From: Nymphaea colorata | Taxonomy: Eukaryota; Streptophyta; Magnoliopsida; Nymphaeales; Nymphaeaceae | DNA length: 64,000 nt | Direction: 5' to 3' | Assembly (NCBI RefSeq): GCF_008831285.2 | Contig: NC_045148.1 | Location: 8,871,001-8,935,000 of the forward strand | Shown: positions 34,411 through 47,795 of the stretch, piece by piece | Position numbering within the stretch: position 1 is the first letter of the stretch | How the letters are laid out: every line of letters begins with the position of its first letter | Made by a program: the position numbers and the translations under genes | The notes under the pieces: generated by a model | What the model saw: only the letters and a program-made list of their open reading frames with translations | What the model was told of the DNA's origin: nothing | Database searches by the model: none

Positions 34411-36750
34411 AGCTCTTGTCATGTAGCCTAGGATGTTGAGGCCTTTGTCCCGCATGAATTCGAAGGCAAATTGGTTGGTTGTGTTATAAAGAGCTAGGAA
34501 ACACATCCGCCGCATGTACTGAGGAAGTTTATCGATGTATCCAATGTCCCATCTGCAAAATTCGTGAATTCAGCAACTCAAGTAAAAATTAAAAGGATGA
34601 AACTTGAGAAAAGGAAAACAGAATGAAGGAAATGGTTGTGTGGCTGCCTATATATGCAAAAAAACATAATTAAGAAGATATGAATTTTTATCAGTTTCTT
34701 AGGACCTATTAAGTAACTGGCTTTCTTTACTTAATTTATTGCGTAAGAGCCTCAGCAGGTTTCTCTTGCAAACATCAGCTTCCTCACATTAGTGTCAATT
34801 TATAACATTATCACAAATATCCTTCAGTTTCCTCTCCCTGACCAATAAGTACGAATCTAAATTGTGCCATAATCAGAATCCTATATGCAGAAATGGAATA
34901 GATAAAGTTTGATTTTTCTGAGAAAAAAAAAATATTCTGGATCGCTTAGCCGGTTGGCATTCAGTACTGATGTCCAAATGCTTATAACATGCCAAGAAGT
35001 AAAGAAGGCATCGTGGAGTTACCTGTCAACAGCCTCTGTGAACAGTTCTAGCTCATCAATTGTACCATACACATCATAAACATCATCGATAGTCGTGATG
35101 AGGCAATTGAGTTTCGTATGACCCTTTCTACAGACAGATAAAAGAGGATTGAAGTTGACTCCTATGGTACACACGTAGTTCTCCATCAATCTGTCCCTCG
35201 AAAATTTTAAGTTCTCTGCCAACTCAAGGCCCCTCCACCACCTGGAGAAGATCAATTGTTACAATGAATTGGATAGTTAATGTTTCAAATTATATAAGTT
35301 TAGGTGATGTAAGAAAAAGAAATGCATCTACTGTTACCAAGTACCTTAACATCTCCTTTATTTCTGCTTGGTACAAAAACTGCACATTATTGAAATCCAG
35401 CTTTGCCAATACAAAAACTGCACATTATTGAAATCCAGCTTTGCCAATCTGAGTAAACCAGAGTGGTGTTCAGGCTTCCCTTCATAAAAATCTATGTAAC
35501 TCCTTGCTTCCGACCTAAGCATCCTTCTTGAAAGTGGAAGCTCCAAGGCATGTGCTACCTGCTTCCCAAGGCTGGAATCTAAGTTCAGCATCTTGGCACT
35601 TTCCTTGAGGTAATAAGTTGTCAAGGTCATGGCCTCTTCCAATATGTTCTCCCCTTCGAGTCCTAGATGTGAAGCTTCATACAGGCTCAGCAACCCCTTC
35701 ACGTCTTCTGCAAGGATGTTCTTGAATTTCCCTGTTTCGTCCTTAAATACTTTAAAAACATCTGTGACGATCCAAACAAGAAAAGGTCACGCTATGAACT
35801 CAAAAATTAATGAAAGTATGTTCCTTCATATTATAAACCAAGATTAATATTTACCATGGGAGGCAGGATAACCGTGTTGCCTCAGCAATCTGAATCTAAG
35901 AGCTGCAGCATGGAGGTCTTCACATTCCTTTCTGTCTTCGAAAATGGAGTCCATTACAACTTTGATCTCCTTCTCAAAGTGATACGATACTCCTAACCTT
36001 TGGAGGGTATCCAAGAGCTCCATCTGAGCCACTGGCTCATGGCAAGCGTCCACCATTAATTGTTTCACGTCTTCTTTGATCTCCTCAGTGTTATCGCTTC
36101 CATGCTTGCCCTGCATTGATCTCTTTCGATTAAAGAAAACAAAGCGGCTCTAGAGTAATACGTATATGTCTATTAATATTTCTTAGACCATCTAAGCGTG
36201 AAGATGCATATATGCACGAATCCTCTAACAACTGAAACAACCGATCGTAATCTTTGAATTAATTCTTTACCAATAGAATGAGGACAGGTGCTTGCTAAGG
36301 ATGTCAATGTATCTGATTACAATCAGATATCGGACATGAATGTAAAAATCTGATTCAGACCATATTTCAATTTCAGATTTGACTTTTCTTCATTGTATTT
36401 GAATCCAAATTCAAAACTCAATATGCTAAAAAAGTATTTAGAGTTATGAATATATTTTCTTCAAATCCAATCTGTTGACCAGCACAAATATGAAATCTTT
36501 ATAAAGGTTTTATTTATTTTGTATAACAACAATTTACCTCGTGTGTGCTTCTTAATGAGAGGATGAGATCATCTTTCCACTGGCTTGGCCCATAATTCCC
36601 CGAGCGTCTTTGAACCGGTGCTTCTACAGCTTGAGGGCTAAGCTGGCATCTCCAAGACGCTTTCTTGCGAGCACTCAACCGTGCTGTTGCTCTCTTCGGC
36701 GTAGCCGAAGCACCCAGTATAGTCCACGGTGGTAATGACAAGGAGCTCAT
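34411..36750 (-). pseudogene. Terpene synthase pseudogene E (exons 6-7 deleted, exon 3 frameshift)
   Basis: Exons: 1 at 36538-36750 (71 codons, with a Ser/Arg/Lys-rich transit-like region and [11 protein letters not shown]), 2 at 35855-36122, 3 at 35345-35761, 4 at 35023-35241 (IDDVYDVYG intact), 5 at 34411-34552 (one extra codon, MRRM). Exon 3 is 417 bp because a 38-bp stretch (35372-35409) is repeated in tandem (35410-35447), which shifts the frame. Exons 6 and 7, with NSE/DTE and the C-terminus, are absent: 3'-flank sequence equivalent to that of H runs directly into intron 5 at about 34343. Intron 1 contains a GGATGTCAA element (36299-36482), shared with F. The gene is recent, since all other exons are clean. 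Confidence 0.92.
36299..36482. mobile_element. GGATGTCAA element inside intron 1 of E
   Basis: About 184 bp. Begins GGATGTCAATG and ends CTGTTGACC. A short relative of the 415-bp element at 6138. It is also present in intron 1 of F (43656-43825), but not in B, D or G, so it marks a common ancestor of E and F. Confidence 0.45.
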
Positions 36751-36792
36751 GTTTCTGCAAATGCGACACTAACTGGTGTTGACAAGGGTTCC

Positions 36793-36805
36793 CTATTTAT
36801 TATAA
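36793..36805 (-). promoter_or_regulatory. TATA box of locus E, fused next to exon 1
   Basis: TTATAATAAATAG (minus strand) followed by GGAACCCTTGT, the same words as in the D and G promoters. It lies only about 45 nt before the ATG at 36750. The TTTGCAG of the old leader acceptor still precedes the ATG. The leader exon and almost all of the leader intron have been deleted. Confidence 0.6.
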
Positions 36806-39800
36806 GACGTTTCCCACGTTCCACCAATAGCAATTATTTGCATTAATCACGTTATTAACATTGCAAAAGAACGTCGCATCCAAAGAGGGAAAGGAAGCCA
36901 GAGAGAAACAGTTAGCGTCCAAAGGAGACAATAGATGGATAGAAAGGGAACCCCATGATAGGCGAAGATTCCTAACCATAGATTCCCAAGAAGCAACAAC
37001 ATCATGAGCCATTATTATTAAAAAAATAAAAAAAGTTGACCCTTTCTTTTCTGTCACGTTGGTCAAGTAAAAAATGTCCTTCATATATATATATATATAT
37101 ATGATCGACTTCAGCAAGACCCTAACTAATATATTTTTACTTGTTTTACGCGGCCCTAATCATGACCGGCTACGTTTTGAAAATCTGAGATTAGAAACTT
37201 GATTGCTTGTAAAAGTCTGATTACTTCGCCCGCCAATATCAATGTTTGGATCTGGATTCGGTTTAAAAAATTCTGGCCCAAGTCCAAGTCTACTTAAGTG
37301 AGATCCATTTAGGTCGTGGACCCGAACTGAGTCCGAACCACTTATAATATGCCAGCAGTAAGTTAATTTATTCACGTTAAGTAGTGTCCATGCAAGTATT
37401 CCTGGTAAGTAAACTAAATGCAATTGTTAGGTGTTTATTTTGCCTGAGCTTTTGCGAAACTATAATTTAACAATCCGCAGGAAGACAGGGAATTGGCTTC
37501 GACCATCGATGACGGCCATAGATCTATCCATGCTACCTCATGATCTCAATATTATTACAAGAAATATGTCTACAATAAATTATGTTCGATTTAAAAAATG
37601 TGTACAAAGGCATCTCTAGTTGTCCAGAAAATGTAATTCAAGAGAAAACTATTATTAGTAACCTTTTAATGTATTAAGTTAATTAATATTTAATAGGTCC
37701 TGCGAAAGCCGCATGTTGATGGGTAGGTCCCAATCCTTATTAAGGAGAGCTAGGGAACTTACTCAATTCCTGGACATGAAAGGAATTGCAAACATAATAA
37801 ATAAATAAAGCTTTGGTGGTTAGCGGATGCCAAAAACGACCGCATTTAGGGCAAAATTATAGATCCTGGGGTTCCAATATTGACCTACGGTACAAAGTGG
37901 TGGAAATGTTTTAGAAGATGAGCGACAAGAGGATTTGAAATTAAAATTTTGGGAAGCACCTTGGCTTTTACAGCATGTAAAATAAGCGAAATTGAAAAGA
38001 AAATGAGGGGTCGAAACGGAGTGAGTAACTTTTCCGTTGAATTTAAGGTTGATTTTGAGGCTAAAAGAAACTGTCCTTGTACTTTTTGGGTTATAAAAAT
38101 CAAATACTTTATGTATATACAATGTGTGAATGATTACTCTTTACCAACCTTCCAATAAGGGTCATCAATTTGAAGCACATGAATGATTGACTGAAAAATA
38201 AAGAGAAAAATGTATAGACTAATACTAGATGACGAAGATATTCATCGACTATTTCTCCTTGTTTTTCTCTTAATTATTTATCATGATGGATCAAAATGCT
38301 TAGATGGTTGGGTGATACTAAAGCCCTAACGAGGACCGTTTACCTAAGTAGATGTATGGTTTAGAGAAAAACAGTGAGAAAAATATGTGAATTAATATTA
38401 TATAACAAAAATGCTCATTATAAGAAAGTTGAATGGTACTCTGACTTTTCAAAGTTACCAAACCATCTAACTAAACTTGTCGGATCCAACACAATGGACA
38501 GTTAAGAGAAAAATAAGAAAAAGAAGGCGACTGACATTTGATATAGTTCACATCTTTTTTTCTTTGTTTTTCTTTTACTCATCCATCTTTTTCAAATGGA
38601 CTGCCCTTGATTGGAGACTCTGGATGATGAAAGTTATATATATATATATATATATATATAAACAAACCTCTGGCTTTCAAATTTTCATGCTAGCATAGTA
38701 TTGAGAAAAGATATTTTGGTATATTTCGTCACATTTATAGTCCTAATATTCTCAAAATGTGACATCAAACATGTTTTTCTAATTCATCTACGCTAAACAA
38801 AAGAGTAACTCTTTTGTCTTAACAAGATAATAATATGAAACTTTTCTTTTGTGCCAAAGAACGTTAGAAACATAATTTCTAATGCAGTATGTTTTCTTTA
38901 TTTGACAAAGGGAATGTACACTAGGCATCCAAACCGAGTGCTTGCATTTGGGAGAAAACTTTCCTTAAAACTGGATAAAGTTATACTTGCTTTGGATGGA
39001 AGCCTACTCCCCGCAGATAAGGGGCTGGAACTTTAGAATGAGGGCCTTTTCCTGTTTGATAAATAAAGAAACAATACAGGTCCAAGGCCAAGTCCGGTTA
39101 GTGGAGAGACGATTAGTCCAGATTCAATAAATGGTTACCCAAACTGGGTCCAGATCCAGACCACTTACATGCCCATAAGTTAAATTTACTAAGTCTGGTA
39201 AATATTGTCCAGTTATTTTGAAAGGTCATGGGCCTGCCATTGCCAACCCATGAAAAATTGTTTAGTAAGATCCTTGTGGATACTAATCCAGATAATTATA
39301 TTAAATATCATGATTAAGAATTTAACCCACAGTCTGAGTGAAAGCCCAAACTTTCATTTACTACATCGGTGTTAAATTTGAACCCAATGTATGTCTACTA
39401 CAGCAGCTCTTCATTCTTTCTTCACCACAAAAAGATCCCCATACAAACTCTTTCAATTCGGGGGCGAGAGGTACAACGGGAAAGTTAAGGCCTCTCTTTT
39501 GATTGGTGGAAAAATAACCACCCACTGGAAAAAAAAAAGAAAGAAAAAGACAAGATCATTAAGTAGAAAGTAACATGACGATTAAAAAGTGCTGGATATA
39601 TGCTAGAAGATAACAACATTAAGAGGACTGAACCCAAAATTTGACAATTAGCCGATCAATAGAAAAAACTCATAATTTGCTTTCATAGCGTGTGCAAAAT
39701 AAGAGAGAGAAAAAACAAAGCAAGTGAGAGGCGAAATGCCGGTGAGAGACACCAGTCAGTGGATCCATCGACTTTATGGGGGGCAAATACTTCAGATCAA

Positions 39801-40821
39801 ATTTCAAAGTAAAAAATAAATTATCTGTAACTTTCTGGGTAAAAATGACCTTAATTAAATTGGAGAGAAACATGTCATCTGCCCCTTAGGAAGGATTCAA
39901 AATAATTGAATATATGGGAAATTCTAAATTAAATGAAATGCAAAAAGTGCTGGATTTCATTTTCCTGATTTTCAAGGTTTGTCAAACAGCACGCTTTACC
40001 AAAAGAACACAAAATGAGATTTCTAAGAACTTGAGATGTGATAGATTTGCAAACGAATAAGCCCTAAAATAATGTTAGTTTGGCATTTGATAACACTGAA
40101 GTATGTTAGAAATCTAGTTTGAGCTAGGCATGTAAAATAATTTGAGGCGAACTATTTTTTGTGCTAAAATATGCGATTGTCCTCGTGCTTTTTATGTAAT
40201 TTCCATTTATCAGAGGAGGGAAACATGTAAAGAAATTTTTCATTTTAATTGTGGATCAATCATTTTCCATTTATGCTAGAATATTGTGCAAGAAAAACGC
40301 AGTTGTTAATTGTGTGTGCATGATTGAGCTTTGTGTAATTTATTCTGAACAGAGATCAATCCAAACAGAAACAGAGTAGCGGTATATTGGTACATCATTT
40401 ACATTCTCATGTGATTCCTCGAGTAGCCTTACTTCAAGGAGGGTAGTGTTTTGCTATCTTATTTTGATAGGAGAAATGATCAATTTTTTTACAAAAATAG
40501 CTCCAAATAAGACATGATTTACATTAAATTAATGTTTATAAATACATTAGGATGTTCATGCGCGCAAGCTAAGTATACATAACATTGGGCAACCAATTTA
40601 GTCCTTCAATTTTTTTTAAAAAAAAAAACATCAATTAAGGAACTATAAATATAATTCTCAGTATACGCTTTGCAGGATAATGACACGGCTGGATATTCAT
40701 CCCCAGTATTCTTTTTCCCATCTACAGTAATAACATATGCAAGGGTACATAATAATATAATATGGCTGTTATCATGATAATGACACGGCTGGAGATGATG
40801 AAGATGACCATCCATCTCGTA
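36806..40821. other. Intergenic region between E and F
   Basis: No gene supported. 37033-38700 matches 48690-50460 beyond the copia element, so this is shared upstream DNA of E and F. 39060-39340 resembles pieces of the D and G flanks (24470, 53340). TA microsatellites lie at about 37084-37102 and 38636-38660. From about 40370 the sequence is the 3' flank of F and matches 62350-62840 of H. Confidence 0.6.
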
Positions 40822-43800
40822 TCAAACACTTTCCACCATCAATCTCAGTATACGCTCTGCAGGATAATCTCTTCCCGGAAAACCATGACCATCTCCATGT
40901 TGATACATGAACTGTGCCATTCTTGCAAGATTCACGGCACCAATGTAGAAGAGGGTGACTAGTGCCATTAGCAGTAGCTTCTGTGCATTCTTTATGGAGT
41001 TCTTTCCAGGCATTTCTTACAAGACCATCAACATACTGACGAGCAGCTTCCTCCCACACACCCTTCTCCCTCTTGTAACACTGTATACATTTGGGCACGT
41101 CTCCTCTCTGAGTCTCATCCTACATGATGGAAATGAAATTGACTTAGTGAAAGATAATCTCTACAAATTAATTCTTAGATCAAGACTAGTAAGGCGGGTT
41201 TGAATGAATGAGAAAACTTTTGCTGACAAACAATTTATTTCTATTTCAATCATGGAGTTGTCTATTGCCGGATCTCTCAATTAAGTTAATTTGATAATTT
41301 TTTAAGGTGGATTTTAGTCCCCACTTGGCCTGGCGTACTTTCTTTTAAGATATTTCTCTTTTTTTTTCTTTATGATATTTGCTTCATTTTTTAAGCCATT
41401 TTGTTTTTATTCTTTTGCATTTTAAGGGCATTTTAGTCTTTTGGCTTAAAGCATGAACTTTACTATATGTTGGACTTAATTTTCATCATATTGGTATCTC
41501 AAACAAAAAAGTCTTTTTCTTGAATTCATATCTAAATATGATCAGGTTTTTCTTGCTATAGCTCAAATTATAATTAAGTAAAAAAGGTACTAAAAAAATT
41601 AGAGATAAGCACCTTAGAAGTTGCGACATCATCATGAAGCCGCAGAATCCACGAAGAAATCTTTATAAGGTTGGGAAAATGGTGTAGGTCCACGGCAGCA
41701 TGTTCCTTCATATCATGTTGCACAAGAAAATAAGCATGAATCAAGATCACAGGTCCTGATTTGGAAACCCATGCATTATCCAAGTATTCTTCTACTGTGG
41801 GTGCAAATCCATTATACAACCACCTCGCTTCCACCAAATATGCCTTGCATAGATCACCCCACTGTAACAGATGACGATTATCAATTTAATTACATTGTAG
41901 AGAATCTAAAAAAATTAGGGCCGAAATGTTATCATAAATTTTGGCAATTTAGTATAAAGTGTATCACTATTAATAAATATATATTTAACGCTTATGATGT
42001 TGAGGCCCTTGTCCCGCATGAATTCGTAGGCAAATTGGTTGATTGTGTTATAAAGAGCTAAGAAACACATCCGCATGTACTGAGGAAGTTTATCGATGTA
42101 TCCAATATCCCATCTGCAAAATTCGCAAATTCAGCAACTCAAGTTAAAAATTAAAGGATCAAACTTGAGAAAAGGAAAACACAATGAAGGAAGTGGTTGT
42201 GCCGCTGCCTATATATGCGGAGAAATTAATTAGAAAAAGAAAAAGAAGTGCTCAGATCGTTTTTTTTTTTTTTGCATACAAATATGGACACAAGTTGATA
42301 TAAACCAGAGAATATAGGTCTAAAATTGTAATATTTTTAAGAAGATATCAATTTTTATCAGTTTCTTAGGACCTATCAAGTACCTGGCTTTCTTTACTTA
42401 ATTAGTTTCTTAAGAGCCTCAGCAGGTTTCTCTTGCAAACATCAGTTTCCTCACATTAGTGTCAATTTATAACACTATCACAAATATCCTTCAGTTTTTT
42501 CTCCCTGACCAATAAGTAAGAATCTAAATTGTGGCATAATCAGAATCCTATATGCAGAAATGAAATAGATAAAGTTTGATTTTTCTGAGAAAAAGGAAAT
42601 ATTCAGGAACACTTGGTCGGCATTCAGTACTGATGTCCAAATGCTTATAACATGCCGAGAAGTAAATTATAGGCATGGAGGAGCTACCTTTCAACAGCCT
42701 CTGTGCACAGTTCTAGCTCATCGATTGTACCATACACATCATAAACATCATCGATAATCGTGATGAAGCGATGGAGTTTTGTAAGACCCTTTCTACAGAC
42801 AGAGAAAAGAGGATTGAAGTTGATTCCTATGGTCCACACATAGTTCTCCATCAATCTGTCCCTTGAAAATTTCAAGTTCTCTGCCAACTCAAGGCCCCTC
42901 CACCACCTGGAGAACAATTGTTACAAAGGATTGAATAATTGATGTTTCCAATTATATAAGTTCAGCATCTTTGCACTTTCCTTGAGGTGATAAGTTGTGA
43001 AGGTCATGGCCTCTTCCAATATGTTCTCCCCGTCGAATCCTAGATGTGAAGCTTCATACAGGCTCAGCAACCCCTTCACGTCTTCTGCAAGGGTGTTCTT
43101 GAATTTCCCTCTTTCGTCCTTAAATACTTTAAAAACTTCTGTGACGATCCACCACCAGGAAAAATAAGAAAAGTCAGGGTATGAACTCAATAACTAATGA
43201 AAGTCTGTTCCTTCGGTTTACAAACCAAGATGAATATTTACCAGGGGAGGCAGGATAACCGTGTTGCCTCAGCAATCTGAATCTAAGAGATGCAGCATGG
43301 AGGTCTTCACATTCCTTACTGTCTTCGAAAATGGAGTCCATGACAACTTTGATCTCCTTCTCAAAGTGGTATGATATTCCTATTCTTTGGAGGGTATCCA
43401 GGAGCTCCATCTGAGCCACTGGCTCATGGCAAGCGTCCACCATTAATTGCTTCACGTCTTCTTTGATCTCCTCAATGTTATCGCTTCCATGCTTGCCCTG
43501 CGTTGATCTCTTTCGGTTAAATAAAACAAATCCGTTATAGAGTAATCGCTATATGTTTATTACTATTTCTTAAACCATCTAAGCCTGAAGATGCATATAT
43601 GCATGAATCCTCTAACAACTGAAACAACCGATCGTAATCTTTGAATTAATTCGAAGGATGTCAATGTATCTGATTTCAATTGAGCATAAAAATCCGATTC
43701 AGATCATATTTCAAATTTAGATATGACTTCTCATCATTGTATTTGAATATGGATTCAAATCTCAATATGCAAAAAAAATGTTTACAATTAAAAATATATT

Positions 43801-44102
43801 TTCTTCAAATCCGATCAGTTTACCAGCACAAATTTGAAATCTTTAAATAAGTTTCATTTATTTTGTATAACAACAATTTAACTCGTATGTGCTTCCTAAG
43901 GAGAGGATGAGGTCGTCTTTCCACTGGCTTGGCCCATAATTCCCCGAGCGTCTTTGAACCGGAGCTTCTACAGCTTGAGGGCTAAGTTGGCATCTCCAGG
44001 AAGCTTTCTTGGGAGCACTCAACCGTGCTGTTGCTCTCTTCCGGTTAGCCAAAGCATCCAGTATAGCTGTATAGCCCACGGTGGTAAAGACAAGGCGCTC
44101 AT
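40822..44102 (-). pseudogene. Terpene synthase pseudogene F (many lesions)
   Basis: Exon pieces: 1 at 43882-44102, 2 at 43242-43509, 3 (5' part only) at about 42961-43138, 4 at 42688-42906 (IDDVYDVYG intact), 5 at about 41990-42113, 6 at 41613-41861 (open, ending HDDVATSK), 7 at 40822-41119. Lesions: exon 1 is 8 bp longer than in E, a frameshift from a small tandem duplication; its donor is GAG-TTAAAT where E has GAG-GTAAAT; the 3' half of exon 3 and its donor are deleted into intron 3, removing the RRMLR region; exon 5 lost 15 bp at its 3' end; exon 7 has a one-base insertion (298 bp) that breaks the frame. Intron 1 holds the GGATGTCAA element at 43656-43825. The promoter is gone, replaced by a copia element. 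Confidence 0.93.
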
Positions 44103-44904
44103 GCTTCTGCAAATGCGATACTAATTATCCATCATTTTCTTAAAAAACCAATACCGATTTTTGTAAAGCGCCTCACTTTTAAAAGGTGGCGCTTAAATGT
44201 AGTGACTAAAAGAAATAAAATGTAGTGACTAAAAGAAATAAAATAATAATAATAATAATAATAATATAATGTGGTCTATTCTTCCACCACCGACCTGTCC
44301 TCCCTATAAATAGTTGGGTTGGGCATTATGAGTGCATCGAATAAAAATTGAGTGTTGAGTGTGTGCTCACTTTGTAAGATGGTGTGTGAGCATTGAATGA
44401 CAGTTAAGTGCAAAGGGCGTGGAATTGCTTGGGTGTGAAAGTTCACTGTGTGAGCTTAGGTGAGTTTCCTTGAGTCATTGTTTGTAAAGTTCATTTTGAT
44501 GAATAAAGTAGTTTACATTTTGAGATTATCAATTGTTGAGTTTTAGATCATTTTGTGAGTTATTTTATTTGGTTATTAAGTTTTATTAAGTATACTTTGT
44601 CAATTATATTATTGAGAATTATTCCGGACATCTAGACTCTACCGGTTTTTCTCCGCATAAATTATTCAGGCTGGATCTAAGTTATATCTTGTGCCCACAT
44701 TTTCGCATATAATTGGTATCAGAGTGAGGTTCCGTGTAATGGCCAGTTTAGTAGTAAGATTAATTGCGCTAATTATATTTTGAGACTATAGAGGCATGAG
44801 CAGTTATATTAAATAATATTGAAAAGCTTAACAATAGCAATTATGGCTATTAGAAATCTTGCATTGAGTCATATTTTTTAGGACAGAAAATATGAGATAT
44901 AGTA

Positions 44905-45225
44905 TTGGAATCAGACACAAATATTCATGTCAACGAGGTAGCTAAGAAGAAATGGATAATCAAAGAAGGAAAAACCCTATTTACAATTAAAGTATCAATT
45001 GAGAATGATTTATTAAAGCATATATGTAATGCTAAGACTCCTAAAAAAGCATGGGACGCTTTTTGCGACACTATTTTCAAGGCTAATGACACTCATCTAC
45101 AATTGTTAGAAAATGAATTAGCTACATTAACTCAGGAAAACATGTTGATAAAAGAGTATTTTGTGAAAGTCAAAAACATCTATGTGGAGAATTCTCAAAT
45201 TGACCATAAGACTAAGATTAGTTAG
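44905..45225 (+). pseudogene. copia gag fragment
   Basis: 106-codon open stretch with the copia Gag (UBN2-type) pattern: KAWDAF near the middle, then LLENELATL and a lysine-rich tail. It ends at a stop in mid-domain; the rest of Gag continues in broken frames to about 45640. Confidence 0.8.
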
Positions 45226-45678
45226 ACTTGTATGCGAAGAATTCTTGTTCGTGGACTTCATCCAGAATATAACAGTTTTATAACTGGTGTTCAAGGCTGG
45301 AGTCCAACCAACTTTGTTGGAATTAATGAATCTTTTGATCAATCTAAAAACATTAGCAAAACAAATGGCTGGACTTTCACTCAAAGTAAATAATGAGGAA
45401 GCTTTATTTAGTAAGGGTGAGATATCACATTAACCAGCTAAGCAAGTCATTAAGTCTCCAAGTAGAAACATTGATGAAAAGAAAGAGAAAATATAAAAAA
45501 GAAAACAACAGAAACTACAGAGCAGTGGAGACCAAGGAAGAAGTCTTTTAGATGTAAAAAATTGGGTCATTTTGCCCATGATTGCAGAGTCAAAATAGAT
45601 GAAGGAAATGCAATCTCGATAAGTAAGCAGCATGGGGGAGTTAATGACATTGTGTAGAAAAGTTCATTTATATACTCA

Positions 45679-46074
45679 ATGGAGGTTAAAGAAGATATTA
45701 AACAAGAAAGATGTAATTCTCCTCATATAAAACCTATAAAAGTTAAGGACGAGACTATCAATTATCAAATTGATTGGATAATTGATTCTGGATGCTCAAA
45801 TCATATGAATAGTAATGAAAACAAGTTTGTAAGTATGAAAAAATATAATGAAAATCGAGTTGTTTTTACTGCTAAAAACACAAAGCTCTCAATGGCACAT
45901 ATTGGAAAAACAAAGGTTGTAGCAAACCTTGGTAAAGACCGAATTTCATGGAACATTTATCATGTTCCAGGAATGAGTAAGAACTTGTTGTCTATGTCAC
46001 AACTTACAGCTTTAGGTCACTATGTATTGTTCGGCCCAAATGATATGAAAGTTTATAGAAACTCCAATATTTAA
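45679..46074 (+). pseudogene. copia protease region fragment
   Basis: 131-codon open stretch with an aspartic-protease active-site pattern, IIDSGCSNHM, about residue 35, followed by a segment that ends in YHVPGMSKNLLSMSQL, the usual end of the copia protease region. Frame broken on both sides. Confidence 0.85.
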
Positions 46075-47795
46075 AGGAAGAAAAGTTGAGTCAATTTATG
46101 TCTTGTCAACAAAAACAACATATATTGACAAAACAATGAAGCATAACACTTCATATATCTGGCGTGAGAGACTCACTCACCCTAGGTATAACAAACTCCT
46201 AGAGATGTCTAATAAAGGACAGTTGATTGGTCTGCCAAAGCTTAAGGTATGAACAGACAAAGTATGTTCAGGATGTCAATATGAAAAGGTGCACAGGAGG
46301 TCATTCAAAGAATTTAAGTATAAAAAAAAAGCACCATTCGAGCTTGTGCATTCAGATGTATTCGAAAAAGTACCAAACCCATCAGTTGGAGGCAAGTGGT
46401 ATTTTATCACATTTATGGATGATCTTTTGAGATATACTTGAGTCTATTTCATGAAAGAAAATTCTAAAGCACTTGAAAAGTTTAAGGAGTTTTACCAAAT
46501 AGTAAAAAAAAAAACTGGGTGTAGAATTCAGTGTCTATGAACTGATAATGATGGCGAATATGTACCTGACATGTTTATGCATACATGAAGTAACATGGTA
46601 TTCGAAACAATTTACATATCCCAGGAAAAATTCTCACATAGCAGGAACATGTAGAAGTCTGATGCATGCGAAGAACATAATCCCAAGATTTTTAGCCGAG
46701 TGTGCCAACACAGCACTGTAGTACACGTAATTAATCGATTACCATTACCAAGATTTAATTTTAAGTCTCCATATGAAATGTTTCATAAAAAGAAGCATTT
46801 GTGAGTTATTTTAAAATACTTGATTGTGTATGCTATGTTTTTTTTATCTAAGCATCACAATACTAAGTTTGATAAGAAGGCACAAAGGTGTGTCTTTGTT
46901 GGATATGATTCATAGCGGAAGAAATAGAGATGTGTTAATCCTAGCACAGGAAAAGTTCATGTTTTTTCCGATGTCATCTTCGATGAAGCATGATCATGGT
47001 GGTTAGAAGAGAAGAAGGTGCTTCCAGACTCTCCATTTTTTGAAAGAGATGTTCGAAACAAAATACAATTTGGATAAATCAAGCAGAGCCTGAACTGAAA
47101 GATAAGCAAGATGATTAGATAAACAAGTTCAAACGCTTAGACATAGCCCAAGACGAGAAGAACGAGCAGATTAATGGAGAACAGGAGTTTGTCATGTTCA
47201 ATAAGAAAGTATACAAGAAGAAAGACCATCACAACTTGAAGAACTAGAAGAAGCATTTACAACATTAAGAAGATCAACAAGAATACCGAAACCAAATCTC
47301 AATTATGCAAATGCAGACTGTGCCATCATGGAGGAGATCAAGCCAGCTTTTTTTTGAAGAAGCAAAAGATGTTGAAAAACGGTATGCTGTAATGAAAGAT
47401 GAAATGAAGGTTTTGGAGCATAACGAGACTTGGGAGCTCGTACCAAAGCTTGTAAGAGTAATGCTCATTACTTGTAAGTAGGTTTACAAAATAAAAAGGC
47501 AGACAACTCAGTCTATAGATATATCGTTGAACTTGTTGCGAGAGAATTTTCACAGCAGTATAGCATGATTTTGAAGAAACTTTTAGTCTTATTGCGCAAA
47601 TCACATATGCACGTATTTTGATAGCTATCGCTGTAAGCAAGACTTATAAGCTATAACAAATGAATGTGAAGAATGTTTTCTTGTATGGAGATCTCGTTCA
47701 CTCCAAATAAGTCAGACTATGTATGCAAGCTAAGAAAAGCACTCTATGGATTAAAGCAAACACTCAGAGCATGGTATAAAAAAATAATTTAATTT

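Noticed and set aside
41990-42113. First reading of the F exon 5 deletion as a frameshift
   Set aside because: If the nearest GT (GC-GTTAAA) is used, the exon is 124 bp, 15 bp shorter, and the frame is kept; the other F lesions are what make it a pseudogene.
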